64,000 bases of DNA. Source: Aeromonas bestiarum. Lineage in GTDB: Bacteria > Pseudomonadota > Gammaproteobacteria > Enterobacterales > Aeromonadaceae. The position numbers and the translations under genes are program-made. The stretch covers positions 51,255-115,254 of the forward strand of contig NZ_CDDA01000034.1 of the NCBI RefSeq assembly GCF_000819745.1, read 5' to 3'. Positions 14,975 through 24,292 of this stretch are shown one piece after another. Within the stretch, counting starts at the first letter, position 1; each line of letters opens with the position of its first letter. The notes under the pieces were generated by a model, which had not been told where the DNA came from, did no database searches, and was given only the letters and a program-made list of their open reading frames with translations.

Positions 14975-16942
14975 TCAGTTATGTTGGATCGGCAGGCGAA
15001 TATGGAACTGGGCGCCGTTGCCCGGTTCACTGACGCAGTTGATGCGGCCACGCAGCAGCTGTACCACCAGGTTGTAGATGATGTGGGTGCCGAGCCCGCT
15101 GCCGCCCTGGCCCCGCTTGGAGGTGACGAAGGGGTCGAAGATGCGTGGCAGTATCTCGGGCGGGATACCGCGGCCGTTGTCGCTGTAGTCGATCATCAGC
15201 TCCTCACCCTGCTGCTCCACCTTGATGGTGATCTTCTTCGGCTTGTCCCAGTTGTCGAAGCCATGGTTGATGGAGTTGAGGATCAGGTTGGAATAGATCT
15301 GGGTGAAGCTGCCGGGGAAGGAGAAGATCGACAGCTTGGGATCGCACTGGATATCCACCTCGCACTGGGCCTTCTTCAGCTTGTGGCCGAGGGAGACCAC
15401 CACCTGATGCAGGTTGTCGGCGAGGCTGAAGTTGTAACGTGCCTCGGACGACTGATCGACCGCCACCTGCTTGAAGCTGGCGATCAGCTCCGAGGCGCGT
15501 CTCAGGTTGCCCTGCAGCAGTTGCATGGACTCGTCTAGGTTGACGGTGAACTCGTTGAGATAGGAGCGGGAGAGCTGCTTGGAGTCGATGTGCAGCTTGA
15601 AGTCGGCCACCCGCTCCTGCAGATAGGAGGAGGCGGTCACGCTGATGCCGATGGGGGTGTTGATCTCGTGCGCCACCCCGGCCACCAGAGAGCCGAGGGA
15701 GGCCATCTTCTCCGATTCCACCAGGGTCTGCTGCGCCTGCTTCAGGTCGTCGTAGGCCTTGCCCAGCTGATCGTTGGCGTCGCTCAGGCTGCGGGTTCGC
15801 TCCACCACCTTGCCTTCCAGCTGTTCGTTGAGGGAGATGATCTCCCGCTCCACCTTCTTGAGGCGGGTGATGTCATAGCCGAACCCGATGAGATACTTGA
15901 GGTTGAGGCCCTCGTAGAAGGGGGCAAAGGTCCACTGCAGCACCAGCTCATGGCCCTGCTGGTCATGCATGATGACCTCTTTGTCCTCGATGGAGCCGTG
16001 ATCGGCCAGGATCAGCGCCAGCTCTTCACGCTGTTCCTGGCTGACGAACAGATCCAGCCAGCTGTGCTGCAAGATCTCCTGCTGGTGGTAGCCGGTCAGC
16101 AGTATGGCGGCCGGGTTGATGCTGGCGATGGTGAGGTTGGGTTCCATGCAGCAGATGAGCATGTTGGCCGAGTTGATCAGGGTGGCGGAGAAGTCCCGCT
16201 CCTGTTGCAGCTGTTCTGCCGCCTGATGGCGCGCCGCAAACTCGTCGTTCAGCCGTGTTCGCATCTGGTTGAGGGTGGCGACCAGGGTATCCAGCTCATC
16301 GGGTTTCTTGCGGGGCAGGGGGCGCCCCTCCAGCGTCAGCTCTATGGCCAGCCTATCCAGATTGAATTTCTGGGCATAGTTGGCGATGCGGTTGAGGTGA
16401 CGGACCACCAGATAGTAAATGATGATCAGGATGCAGAACGAGACAACCAGGGTCTTGATGGTCTGGCTGACCATGATGAGCACGGATTTTTCAATCAGGC
16501 GCTGGTAGATCTGTTCGAGGGAGGCGGCGACGAACAGCTTGCCGACCACTTCACCCTGATAGGTGAGATTGAACTCGCGGGAGATGTCGTAGCTTTCACG
16601 CTCCACCCCCTGGGTCAGCAGCGGCACTTCCGAGTTGCCGAGCATCTCCTTGACCATCACGAACTGCATGTTGGGCAGGTTCATGATGCCTTCGATCTGT
16701 ACCTTGACCTGCTCCTCATCCAGGTTCCACAGGCTGGCGGCGATGGGCTGCAGGAAGGAGGCCTCGATCTGGCCGATGCTGTCCTCGATGACGGCGACAT
16801 CCTTGCGGTAATCCCAGGCAAGCTGCAACACCGTAATGATCATCGCCAATACGGTACTGCACACCAGAATGTAGGAGAGCAGGCGGTATGAGAGCCCGTT
16901 ACGGCCAACGGCCCTCGCGGTCTTGGAGAAGAGTCCTGACAT
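14975..16942 (-). CDS. orphan sensor histidine kinase with PAS domain
   Basis: A 655-residue membrane kinase counted from the ATG at 16942, which has AAGGA six bases upstream; an ATG ten codons earlier lacks this. Two membrane segments (about 25-45 and 175-200) flank a periplasmic sensor containing SLWNLDEEQVK, followed by HAMP (about 200-260), PAS (about 260-370), a coiled segment, the H-box VAGVAHEINTPIG near residue 425, and HATPase with NSINHGFDNW and GSGLGTHI. It has no receiver and no partner regulator nearby. The ligand is unknown. Confidence 0.85.
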   Translation of the reverse strand: MSGLFSKTARAVGRNGLSYRLLSYILVCSTVLAMIITVLQLAWDYRKDVAVIEDSIGQIEASFLQPIAASLWNLDEEQVKVQIEGIMNLPNMQFVMVKEMLGNSEVPLLTQGVERESYDISREFNLTYQGEVVGKLFVAASLEQIYQRLIEKSVLIMVSQTIKTLVVSFCILIIIYYLVVRHLNRIANYAQKFNLDRLAIELTLEGRPLPRKKPDELDTLVATLNQMRTRLNDEFAARHQAAEQLQQERDFSATLINSANMLICCMEPNLTIASINPAAILLTGYHQQEILQHSWLDLFVSQEQREELALILADHGSIEDKEVIMHDQQGHELVLQWTFAPFYEGLNLKYLIGFGYDITRLKKVEREIISLNEQLEGKVVERTRSLSDANDQLGKAYDDLKQAQQTLVESEKMASLGSLVAGVAHEINTPIGISVTASSYLQERVADFKLHIDSKQLSRSYLNEFTVNLDESMQLLQGNLRRASELIASFKQVAVDQSSEARYNFSLADNLHQVVVSLGHKLKKAQCEVDIQCDPKLSIFSFPGSFTQIYSNLILNSINHGFDNWDKPKKITIKVEQQGEELMIDYSDNGRGIPPEILPRIFDPFVTSKRGQGGSGLGTHIIYNLVVQLLRGRINCVSEPGNGAQFHIRLPIQHN

Positions 16943-17019
16943 GGCGTCCTTGCGGTCTGGATATATTGCCATTTAGTTTAACTGCTTCATGCACTTATGT
17001 CGTGTTTCGTTAGCGGGAT

Positions 17020-17046
17020 AAAAAAAGGCCCCGAATCGGGGCCTTT
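17020..17046 (-). terminator. intrinsic terminator of the RND operon
   Basis: GGCCCCGA / TCGGGGCC stem. On the minus strand it is followed by a T-tract (17020-17026). It lies 18 bases after the RND pump stop codon. Confidence 0.85.
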
Positions 17047-17063
17047 TGCATTCAAATTGGTGA

Positions 17064-20000
17064 TCAATGACTCCCTTTCGCCTTGGGCGGGATGGATTCA
17101 TCAAACACGGGCAAGGGTTTGTGTTCGGAGGCCAGGTAGGTGTAAATCACCGGCAGCACGAACAGGGTGAAGATGGTACCGATCGCCAGACCGGCCACTA
17201 TCACTATGCCTATGCTGAAGCGCTGGGCCGCACCGGCACCGGCCGCGTACAGCAGCGGGATCAGACCCGCGATCATGGCCGCCGTGGTCATCAGGATGGG
17301 GCGCAACCGCACCTTGGCCGCCTGCATCACAGCCTGGGTCCGGTTCAGACCGTGCAGCAGCTGCTCCTCCTTCGCCACCTCGCAGATCAGGATCCCGTGC
17401 TTGGTAATCAAGCCGACGAGCGTGATCAGGCCCACCTGGGAGTAGATGTTCATGGTGGCCATGCCCCACGCCAGTGCAATCAAGGCACCACTGATGGCGA
17501 GCGGGACCGATACCATGATCACCAGCGGGTCACGTACCGATTCGAACTGGATGGCCAGCACCAGGAAGATGATGGCCAGCGCCAGTGCGAAGGTGGCATA
17601 GAGGGCGTTGCCTTCGGTCACGAACTGGCGAGCCTCACCCATGAAGTCGTAGCGATAGCCTTGCGGCAGCTTCTCTTCGGCTGTGGTCTTGAACCAGTTG
17701 ATCGCGTCCCCCATGGCCACACCCGGTGCCGGTACTGCGCCTATGGTGGCGGAGTTCAGCTGGTTGAAGTGGGGCAGGGCACGGGGCTCGCCCACGACTT
17801 CGATGTTGATCAGGCTGCCCAGCGGGATGGATTTGCCGTCGGCCGCACGCACGTAGTAACCCTTCATGGATTCCGGGTTCATACGGTATTTGCGCTCGAC
17901 CTGGGGGATCACCTCGTAGGAGCGGCCATCCAGGTCGATGCGGTTGACGTAACCGTCCGCCATCATGGTGCCCATGGTGATGCCTATGTCCTGCATGGTG
18001 ATGCCGTAGGCACCCGCCTTGTCCTTGTCGATCTTGATCTTCATGGTGGCGGAGTCGTAGTTCAGATCGAGATCCGAATAGACGAACTGGCCATTGGCCT
18101 GGGTGGCCGTCAGCATCTCGCTGGCGATCAGGAACAGGCTCTCGAAGCTGTTCGGGGTGGTGATGACGAACTGGATCGGCAAGCCGCTCGATGCACCCGG
18201 CAGTTCAGGGAACTGGAAGGTGGTGATGGCCATCCCTGGGATGTCCTTCACCAGTCCGGCGACCCGATCCAGCACCTCTTTCTGGCTCGCTTCACGCTGG
18301 CTCCAGGGCACCATGGAGGCGATACCAAACGCCTGATTGGCGTTGAATACCCCGGAGAAGACCTGGGAGTAGGCGATTTCCGGCTGCTCATCCAGGATCT
18401 TGTTCACGTCCGCCATGGTGTTTTCGATGTAGTCCAGGTTGGCGTTGGAGGGCGCCGTACCCAGCACCGCCATGACGCCCTTGTCTTCCGACGGCGCCAG
18501 CTCGCTCGGGATGAACTTGAACAGCAGCGGCAGGCTGCCGAATACGATGACGGCGAATACCACGACCACGATGCGCTTCTGCATTACGGCGTGCAGCATG
18601 CTGTCGTAGCGTTCCGTCATCCTATCCAGCAGGTGGTGTACCGTGCTCTCGAACTTGCCCGGCTGCTCGTTGGCCTTGAGCATCTTGGCGCACATCATGG
18701 GTGACAGGGTCAGCGCTATGATGCCGGAGACGAATACCGCCCCCGCCAGGGTCAGCGCGAACTCCTTGAACAGGGAGCCGGTGATGCCCCCCATCAAAGC
18801 GATCGGCGCATACACGGCGGCCAGGGTGACCGTCATGGCGATAACCGGCACGGCTATCTCGCGGGTCCCTATGATGGCGGCCCGGAAGGGCTCCTCCCCC
18901 TGCTTGATGTGCCGGTCGACGTTCTCCAGCACCACTATGGCGTCATCCACCACCAAACCGATCGCCAGCACCATGGCCAGCAGTGTCATCAGGTTTATCG
19001 AGAAGCCGAACAGATCCATCATCATCACTACACCGATCAGGCTGAGCGGAATCGTGATGATGGGGATGATGACCGCGCGGAACGAGCCGAGGAACAGGGT
19101 GATCACCACCAGTACGATGGCGGCCGCCTCCAGTATGGTCTTGATGACCTCGTGGATGGACTCGTTGATGGCGATGGTTGAGTCATACAGCACGTTGGCC
19201 TGCATAGTGCTCGGCATGTTGCTCTTCAGGCTCGGCAGCAACTCCAGCACGTCGTGGGCAATGTTGATGGGGTTGGCTGTCGGGGCTGCGTTGACCGCCA
19301 TGACCACGGCTTCGCGGCCGTTGGCACTGGCCCGATAGATGTCGTGGCTCTTCTCCAGCGTCACCTTGGCGATGTCGGAGAGGCGGATCACCTTGCCGTC
19401 ACGGGTGGCCACCACCAGTCGCTTGAGCTCCTCTGTGTTGCTGACCTGAGTCTCGGCATTGCCGTTGAACAGGGTGAAGTAACCCGTCGCCTGACCTGTG
19501 GCCGACTGATAGTTGTTGCTGTTGAGCACAGTCATCACGTCGCTTGAGGTCAGGTTGAAGGCCGCCATCTTGGCCGGATCCAGCCATACCCGCAGGGCAA
19601 ACTCGACACCGCCGTAGAGATCAACCTTGGACACGCCGCCCACGGTAAACAGCTGCGGCTTGATGACCCGCTCCAGATAGTCGGTGATCTGGCTGGAGTT
19701 CAGCTCCGGGCTGGTGAAGCCGAGGTAGAGCACCGCCGTGGTGGAGCCGGTGGAGGAGGTGACCGAGGGGTCTTCCGCCTCTTTCGGCAACTGGGAGCGC
19801 ACCGAGTTGACCTTGGCCAGTATGTCAGACAGCGCGGCGTTCGGGTCGGTGTTCAGCTTCATGAAGGCCGTGACGGTGGAGCTGCCCAGCTGGCTGGAGG
19901 AGGTCATGAAGTCGATGTTGTCGGCTTGCGCCACCGCCTGTTCCAGCGGCTGGGTGATAAAGCCCTGGATCAGGTCGGCACTGGCACCGTAGTAGCTGGT

Positions 20001-20144
20001 GCTGACCGTGATCACCGTATTGGTGACCTCGGGGTATTCCCGCACCTGCATCTTGAAGATGGCCTGAAAGCCCAGCAGGGCGATCAGGAAGCTGAGCGAG
20101 ATCGCCAGCACAGGCCGTTTTATGAATATGTCAGTAAATCGCAT
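17064..20144 (-). CDS. RND multidrug efflux pump, inner-membrane transporter
   Basis: A 1026-residue AcrB-superfamily protein of the hydrophobe/amphiphile efflux type. It has twelve membrane segments and two large periplasmic loops. The proton-relay aspartate pair is in GLVVDDAIVVLENV near residue 400. It exports hydrophobic drugs through a tripartite complex. The adaptor gene lies 15 bases upstream and a TetR repressor heads the operon. No outer-membrane channel gene is present, so a TolC-type channel must be supplied from elsewhere. It resembles the MexI/VexH branch more than AcrB; the substrate is unknown. Confidence 0.93.
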   Translation of the reverse strand: MRFTDIFIKRPVLAISLSFLIALLGFQAIFKMQVREYPEVTNTVITVSTSYYGASADLIQGFITQPLEQAVAQADNIDFMTSSSQLGSSTVTAFMKLNTDPNAALSDILAKVNSVRSQLPKEAEDPSVTSSTGSTTAVLYLGFTSPELNSSQITDYLERVIKPQLFTVGGVSKVDLYGGVEFALRVWLDPAKMAAFNLTSSDVMTVLNSNNYQSATGQATGYFTLFNGNAETQVSNTEELKRLVVATRDGKVIRLSDIAKVTLEKSHDIYRASANGREAVVMAVNAAPTANPINIAHDVLELLPSLKSNMPSTMQANVLYDSTIAINESIHEVIKTILEAAAIVLVVITLFLGSFRAVIIPIITIPLSLIGVVMMMDLFGFSINLMTLLAMVLAIGLVVDDAIVVLENVDRHIKQGEEPFRAAIIGTREIAVPVIAMTVTLAAVYAPIALMGGITGSLFKEFALTLAGAVFVSGIIALTLSPMMCAKMLKANEQPGKFESTVHHLLDRMTERYDSMLHAVMQKRIVVVVFAVIVFGSLPLLFKFIPSELAPSEDKGVMAVLGTAPSNANLDYIENTMADVNKILDEQPEIAYSQVFSGVFNANQAFGIASMVPWSQREASQKEVLDRVAGLVKDIPGMAITTFQFPELPGASSGLPIQFVITTPNSFESLFLIASEMLTATQANGQFVYSDLDLNYDSATMKIKIDKDKAGAYGITMQDIGITMGTMMADGYVNRIDLDGRSYEVIPQVERKYRMNPESMKGYYVRAADGKSIPLGSLINIEVVGEPRALPHFNQLNSATIGAVPAPGVAMGDAINWFKTTAEEKLPQGYRYDFMGEARQFVTEGNALYATFALALAIIFLVLAIQFESVRDPLVIMVSVPLAISGALIALAWGMATMNIYSQVGLITLVGLITKHGILICEVAKEEQLLHGLNRTQAVMQAAKVRLRPILMTTAAMIAGLIPLLYAAGAGAAQRFSIGIVIVAGLAIGTIFTLFVLPVIYTYLASEHKPLPVFDESIPPKAKGSH

Positions 20145-20159
20145 TGCAGATCTCCGCGC

Positions 20160-21266
20160 TTACAGCATCGGGGTTTGTGCCGGAACGGCCAGTGCATCGT
20201 TTTCGACCACGCGCACCTTGGTGTCGTTGCTCAGGCGAACCTGGCCCGACAGCACTATCTCGTCCCCGGCCTTGATACCGGACAGCACATGTACGTCATT
20301 GCCGCGACGTTCACCCGCCTTGACTACCACCTGCTTGGCCCGCTTCATGCCGTCCACCTCGTGGATGACATAGACGTTTTCGCCATACAGGGTGAAGGAG
20401 ATGGCCGATTGCGGGATCACCATCTGCTCTTTCACCGTGGGCAGTATGATGCTGGCGCGGGCAAACATGCCGGAACGAAGCTGACCCTCGTTGTTCGGGA
20501 TGTCAGCCTGTACCTGGATCAGGCCGCTCTGGTAGTTGACGGCCGGTTCGATGGCGGTGATGTGCCCGTCAAACTGGGTCTGGGGATAGGCATCCACGTT
20601 GATCTTGATGGTCTGGCCCAGGGTGATTTTCGAGATGTCGGTCTGGGGCACGGTGAAGCGCAGGCGCATCACGCTGGTGTCTTCCAGCCGCACTATGTCG
20701 GTACCCGGTTGCAGGTACTGGCCGAGGAAGACGTTGCGCAGGCCGACCACACCGCCGAAGGGGGCGCGGACTTCACGACGGGCTATGGTCGCCTTCAGGC
20801 TCTCGATGTCGGCCTCCAGCGAGCGGTAGCTGGCTTCGGCATCATCCAGCTGATCCTTGGAGATGGAGCTCTTCTTGAAGAGGTTCTGGAAGCGCTCGTA
20901 CTTGGCGCGCGCCGCCGGCAGCTTGGCTTGGGACGCTCGCAGATTGGCTCGCTCCACACTGGAGTCCAGGCTCAGCAGCAGCTGCTCCGCCTTGACCGGC
21001 TTGCCGGATTCGAAGGTGATGGCATCGATGGTGCCCGCCAGTTCGGTGGACAGCGTCACCCCCTGGTTCGGTTCGATGAAGCCGATCGCTTCTATGGTCG
21101 GTACCCAGTCCTGCGCCTTGGTCACCATGGCGGTCACCGGGAACTCGGGTTCAGGCCGGTTGGCCATGAACTCTGCAATCTTCTTCTGCTTGAACATATT
21201 GAAGCCGATGACGCTGCCAAACAGGGCAAGCGCTATCAGCAACATGATGGCCATCCACTTTTTCAT
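20160..21266 (-). CDS. RND efflux periplasmic adaptor (membrane-fusion protein)
   Basis: A 368-residue membrane-fusion protein. The N-terminal membrane anchor covers residues 5-25. A biotinyl-lipoyl-like domain (ITFESGKPVKAEQLLLSLD near residue 90) is split by a coiled-coil hairpin (about 100-160), and beta-barrel and membrane-proximal domains follow. It links the inner-membrane pump to the outer-membrane channel. Its ATG overlaps the tetR stop by four bases (ATGA), so the two are translationally coupled, and the pump follows. Confidence 0.92.
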   Translation of the reverse strand: MKKWMAIMLLIALALFGSVIGFNMFKQKKIAEFMANRPEPEFPVTAMVTKAQDWVPTIEAIGFIEPNQGVTLSTELAGTIDAITFESGKPVKAEQLLLSLDSSVERANLRASQAKLPAARAKYERFQNLFKKSSISKDQLDDAEASYRSLEADIESLKATIARREVRAPFGGVVGLRNVFLGQYLQPGTDIVRLEDTSVMRLRFTVPQTDISKITLGQTIKINVDAYPQTQFDGHITAIEPAVNYQSGLIQVQADIPNNEGQLRSGMFARASIILPTVKEQMVIPQSAISFTLYGENVYVIHEVDGMKRAKQVVVKAGERRGNDVHVLSGIKAGDEIVLSGQVRLSNDTKVRVVENDALAVPAQTPML

Positions 21267-21853
21267 GAACAGGCTCCTGAGGTGGAAAAATTGGGGTTTA
21301 AAATGGCATTCCAGCTGGCCCGGATCACGGCTTCCAGCTGTTCTTGCGTCAGTTCAAAGTGGTGAACCTGGCGTTGCAACGCCAGACTTCCCACGCAATC
21401 CAGGCTCAGCACCTGCAGTGCCCGGACTGGTAGATCGATAAACAGACCTTGTTCACGTCCCCGTTCGAAGAAGCGATCCAGAGGTGCCCAGGCGGCCATG
21501 ATGACCGGGTCTTTCTCCAGCTCGGCTCCCAGCGGAGAGCTCTCATACTGCAACTTGCATTTGAGCGCGTTGGGCTCGTCGGCAAAAATGGCGTGGATGT
21601 TGAGCCACAAGCGCCGAAATTGCTGAAACGACACCTCCTCTATCTGCACCCCTTCCATGACCAGGGGATGACACTGGAGTATGGTGTGCTGATAGAGCTG
21701 GCGGATCAGATCATCTTTGTCGCTGAAGTAGCGATAGATGGTGCCCGCCGCGACCTTGGCTCTCTTGGCCACCACGGCAATGGATAGCCCGTGGAAACCC
21801 TGCTCGCCGAGTACTTCATGCGCCGCATTGAAAATGCGTTCTTTCTTGTTCAT
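21263..21853 (-). CDS. TetR-family repressor of the efflux operon
   Basis: A 196-residue regulator from the ATG at 21853 (MNKKERIFNAA). An upstream in-frame extension of 73 codons is proline-rich, unlike TetR, and covers the operator. The N-terminal HTH is VVAKRAKVAAGTIYRYFSDKDDL at about residues 25-47. The C-terminal ligand domain is of the AcrR-like type. It is the first gene of the tetR-adaptor-pump operon and sits 20 bases from a perfect 18-bp palindrome, so it probably represses its own operon until a pump substrate binds. Confidence 0.9.
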   Translation of the reverse strand: MNKKERIFNAAHEVLGEQGFHGLSIAVVAKRAKVAAGTIYRYFSDKDDLIRQLYQHTILQCHPLVMEGVQIEEVSFQQFRRLWLNIHAIFADEPNALKCKLQYESSPLGAELEKDPVIMAAWAPLDRFFERGREQGLFIDLPVRALQVLSLDCVGSLALQRQVHHFELTQEQLEAVIRASWNAILNPNFSTSGACS

Positions 21854-21873
21854 GACTCGATTATCACAACGGC

Positions 21874-21891
21874 TGAATGAACGTTCATTCA
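21874..21891. promoter_or_regulatory. TetR operator palindrome
   Basis: TGAATGAACGTTCATTCA is a perfect 18-bp palindrome 20 bases upstream of the tetR start. TGAATG-type half-sites are typical of TetR repressors of RND pumps. Confidence 0.85.
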
Positions 21892-22061
21892 TTTTAGGGG
21901 GGCCTTGAGGCAAGTCAAGTTCTGCTGCGCGCTTGACCACCATAGTGGGGGGACAAAGTAACGGGGGAGGACTGGATCCAGCCTGAATGAAGGGAAAATG
22001 GCATAGAACAGCCATAAACGATGGAAAAACAAGCGGTTGATTCAGTGCTGGCAAAAAAGTG

Positions 22062-22090
22062 TAGACAAGCATGCTCCCATCATCAATAAT
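22062..22090 (+). promoter_or_regulatory. promoter of the tRNA operon
   Basis: TAGACA (22062-22067) and AATAAT (22085-22090) are separated by 17 bases, followed by a GC-rich discriminator GCGCCCC. This is the form expected of a stringently controlled stable-RNA promoter. Confidence 0.7.
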
Positions 22091-22110
22091 GCGCCCCGTT
22101 CGACAGCGTA

Positions 22111-22187
<77 letters not shown>

Positions 22188-22237
22188 TAAAACGTGCGCC
22201 AGTTAAACGGGCGTTGTTGTGGAACGAAAACAGCTGT

Positions 22238-22314
22238 GGTGGCTGTAGCTCAGTTGGTAGAGTCCCGGATTGTGATTCCGGTTGTCGTGGGTTCGAGCCC
22301 CATCAGCCACCCCA
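22238..22314 (+). tRNA. tRNA-His (GTG)
   Basis: A 77-base tRNA with the extra G at position -1 typical of tRNA-His. The anticodon loop is TTGTGAT and CCA is encoded. Confidence 0.96.
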
Positions 22315-22334
22315 TTTTACAGCTTGTCAGGTAT

Positions 22335-22420
22335 GCGAAGGTGGCGGAATTGGTAGACGCGCTAGCTTCAGGTGTTAGTGCCCCCCGGGTGTGAGGGTTC
22401 GAGTCCCTCTCTTCGCACCA
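22335..22420 (+). tRNA. tRNA-Leu (CAG)
   Basis: An 86-base tRNA with the long variable arm of leucine tRNAs. The anticodon loop is TTCAGGT, giving anticodon CAG; CCA is encoded. Confidence 0.95.
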
Positions 22421-22494
22421 TACTTGCTGTATGACGAGGATGATCACAAGTGGTCGTCTTTGTGCTTTAGAGTACTTAGTAAAGAAAATTGTCT

Positions 22495-22571
<77 letters not shown>

Positions 22572-22578
22572 TATTCAG

Positions 22579-22605
22579 AAAAACCTCGCTTCGGCGGGGT
22601 TTTTC
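22579..22605 (+). terminator. terminator of the tRNA operon
   Basis: AAAACCTCGC and GCGGGGTTTT form a stem with a TTCG tetraloop followed by T residues, eight bases after tRNA-Pro. Confidence 0.92.
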
Positions 22606-22757
22606 GCTTTCTGGCGTTTGCCATCTCTCCTGTCGTCACACCTTGTCACGTCTGTTTACACTTCTGTTGGCACTTTCTCGCCACCGCTTCGGGTATGCTG
22701 GGCCACAGACCCACAGCAAGTGGGCATCATTGAACACATTTCAGGCCAACATGTCAT

Positions 22758-23270
22758 ATGCACCCTAATATCGTTCGCGTCAGCACGCTGGCGCTTGTTG
22801 TCGTGGCCCTCAGCGGCTGCTCGTTCAAACCCAAGCCGGATGAGATCCTGATGGGGGCCGCGCCCAGGCAGGCCGCTGATACCCCCTCCACCCTGGTGAC
22901 CAGCGGTGGTTTCTGCGTGGCATTGAATGCCCAGGATCAGCTGATCACCCAGCCTTGCGACCAGACAGCCCGTCAGCAGTTCAGCTGGGATGCCGGTGCC
23001 TTGCAGCTCCAGCAGCGTTGTCTGGTGGCAAAGGGGGGGAGTGAGCTCGCCATGACGGAGTGCCAGGACGAGAGTCGTCAATGGCAGTGGCAGGCGGATC
23101 GCCTGTTCAACCGCAAGGTCGAGCTATGCCTGGATGTCGCCGGGCGCCGTCACAAACCCGGCACCCCGCTGCGGCTGGCGGATTGCTACGGTGGCGCCAA
23201 CCAGAGCTTCGAGTGGAAGAGTGAAACGAGCATGCTGGACCAGCTGAACCTGAAAAGCCTCATCTGGTAA
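22758..23270 (+). CDS. lipoprotein with ricin-type beta-trefoil domain
   Basis: A 170-residue protein. A lipoprotein signal peptide ends in the lipobox LSGC, with C21 as the lipidated residue. The mature part carries repeated QxW-like units (QQFSW, RQWQW, QSFEW) and paired cysteines, which fits a single ricin B-type beta-trefoil of about 125 residues. Such folds bind carbohydrate, but no enzyme domain is attached. It probably sits in the outer membrane; role unknown. The Shine-Dalgarno is weak; an ATG eight bases upstream is out of frame and quickly stops. It is convergent with yigL. Confidence 0.8.
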   Translation: MHPNIVRVSTLALVVVALSGCSFKPKPDEILMGAAPRQAADTPSTLVTSGGFCVALNAQDQLITQPCDQTARQQFSWDAGALQLQQRCLVAKGGSELAMTECQDESRQWQWQADRLFNRKVELCLDVAGRRHKPGTPLRLADCYGGANQSFEWKSETSMLDQLNLKSLIW

Positions 23271-23347
23271 GGCTTTGGAGATGGGCGGCGATCGTAGTTG
23301 GGATGCGCAGTGTCGCCCGTGTCTCGGTTTGAGATGTCGACCGGAGC

Positions 23348-23381
23348 GTCATGGATACCACGCACGGGCGGTATCCATGAC
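23348..23381. repeat. 12-bp perfect inverted repeat between convergent genes
   Basis: GTCATGGATACC and GGTATCCATGAC are separated by ten bases. There is no T-tract. It lies between the lipoprotein and yigL stops, where a shared transcription end or mRNA-stabilising hairpin is expected. Confidence 0.6.
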
Positions 23382-23389
23382 GGCAGGGA

Positions 23390-24205
23390 TCAGGCTGCGC
23401 CGGCGGTGCTGATGGCGAACAGCTGTTCCAGATAGACGGCGACGCCATCTTCATCCGAGCTCAGAGTCTGTTCGTGGTCTGCCAGGGCCAGCTTGAGGCG
23501 ATCGTGGGCATTGCCCATCACCACGCCGCGACCCACCATGTTCAGCATCTCGAAGTCATTCATGCCATCCCCGAAGGCAACGGCCTGGGACATCTCCAGC
23601 CCGTGCTGCTCCAGCACGGCGCGCACGGCATTGCCCTTGTGCACCCCGGCGTGCATCACCTCGAGACAGTCCGGCAGGGAGAAGGTGACGTTGAGTCGAT
23701 CACCATAATGCTGGTTGAGCTGGGCCTCGATCTGCAGCAGCTTCTCGTGGTCACCGATGTAAAACACCTTGTTGACCTTGTCCATCGGATGGGTGGCGAG
23801 GTCGGTCAGGCGGTAGGTGAATCCGGATTCGTCATGGAATTGCAGCAACCAGGGCAGTTCCTCTTCCACCAGCCACTCGTCGCCATAGTAGACGTTGAGG
23901 TGAATGGAGGGGTCGCGCTCCAGCGCGATCAGCTCGGCGGCCACGGCGGCTGGCAGCGCCTGATTGAAGATGAGTTGATCCTGCTTGTCGTGCACCACGG
24001 CACCGTTGGAGGTGATGAGGTAGATGTCCAGCCCGAGCGTGTCGCGAATGCTGCGCACGTCCACATGGTGCCGGCCTGTGGCCACCACGAACTTGATCCC
24101 CTGTTCCACCAGACGGTGCAGGGTGTCACGGGTGCGGGGGGAGATCTGGTGCTGCTTGTTGAGCAGGGTGCCATCGAGATCGGATACAACTACCTTGAAC
24201 ATCAT
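23390..24205 (-). CDS. yigL: HAD-family phosphatase YigL
   Basis: A 271-residue Cof-type haloacid dehalogenase phosphatase. The nucleophile motif is DLDGTLL (D9, D11), motif II is ITSNGA and the acidic motif is AFGDGMNDFEML near residue 218. The block FVVATGRHHVDV followed by IRDxLG is diagnostic of YigL, which in E. coli dephosphorylates pyridoxal phosphate and sugar phosphates. pldB upstream keeps the E. coli pldB-yigL synteny. The start has GAGG before ATGATG; the second ATG is also possible. Confidence 0.9.
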   Translation of the reverse strand: MMFKVVVSDLDGTLLNKQHQISPRTRDTLHRLVEQGIKFVVATGRHHVDVRSIRDTLGLDIYLITSNGAVVHDKQDQLIFNQALPAAVAAELIALERDPSIHLNVYYGDEWLVEEELPWLLQFHDESGFTYRLTDLATHPMDKVNKVFYIGDHEKLLQIEAQLNQHYGDRLNVTFSLPDCLEVMHAGVHKGNAVRAVLEQHGLEMSQAVAFGDGMNDFEMLNMVGRGVVMGNAHDRLKLALADHEQTLSSDEDGVAVYLEQLFAISTAGAA

Positions 24206-24292
24206 TACCTCGGCATCAATTGAACGCCGGGGCAGTGTACCCCAGCGTTTTGCGTCACCCCATTTATTTAGGGATCCAAAAAATAACCAGTG

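Noticed and set aside
21854..22072. An N-terminal extension of 73 codons for the TetR regulator
   Set aside because: It is proline-rich, unlike TetR proteins, covers the operator palindrome, and the internal ATG begins exactly at the family N-terminus.
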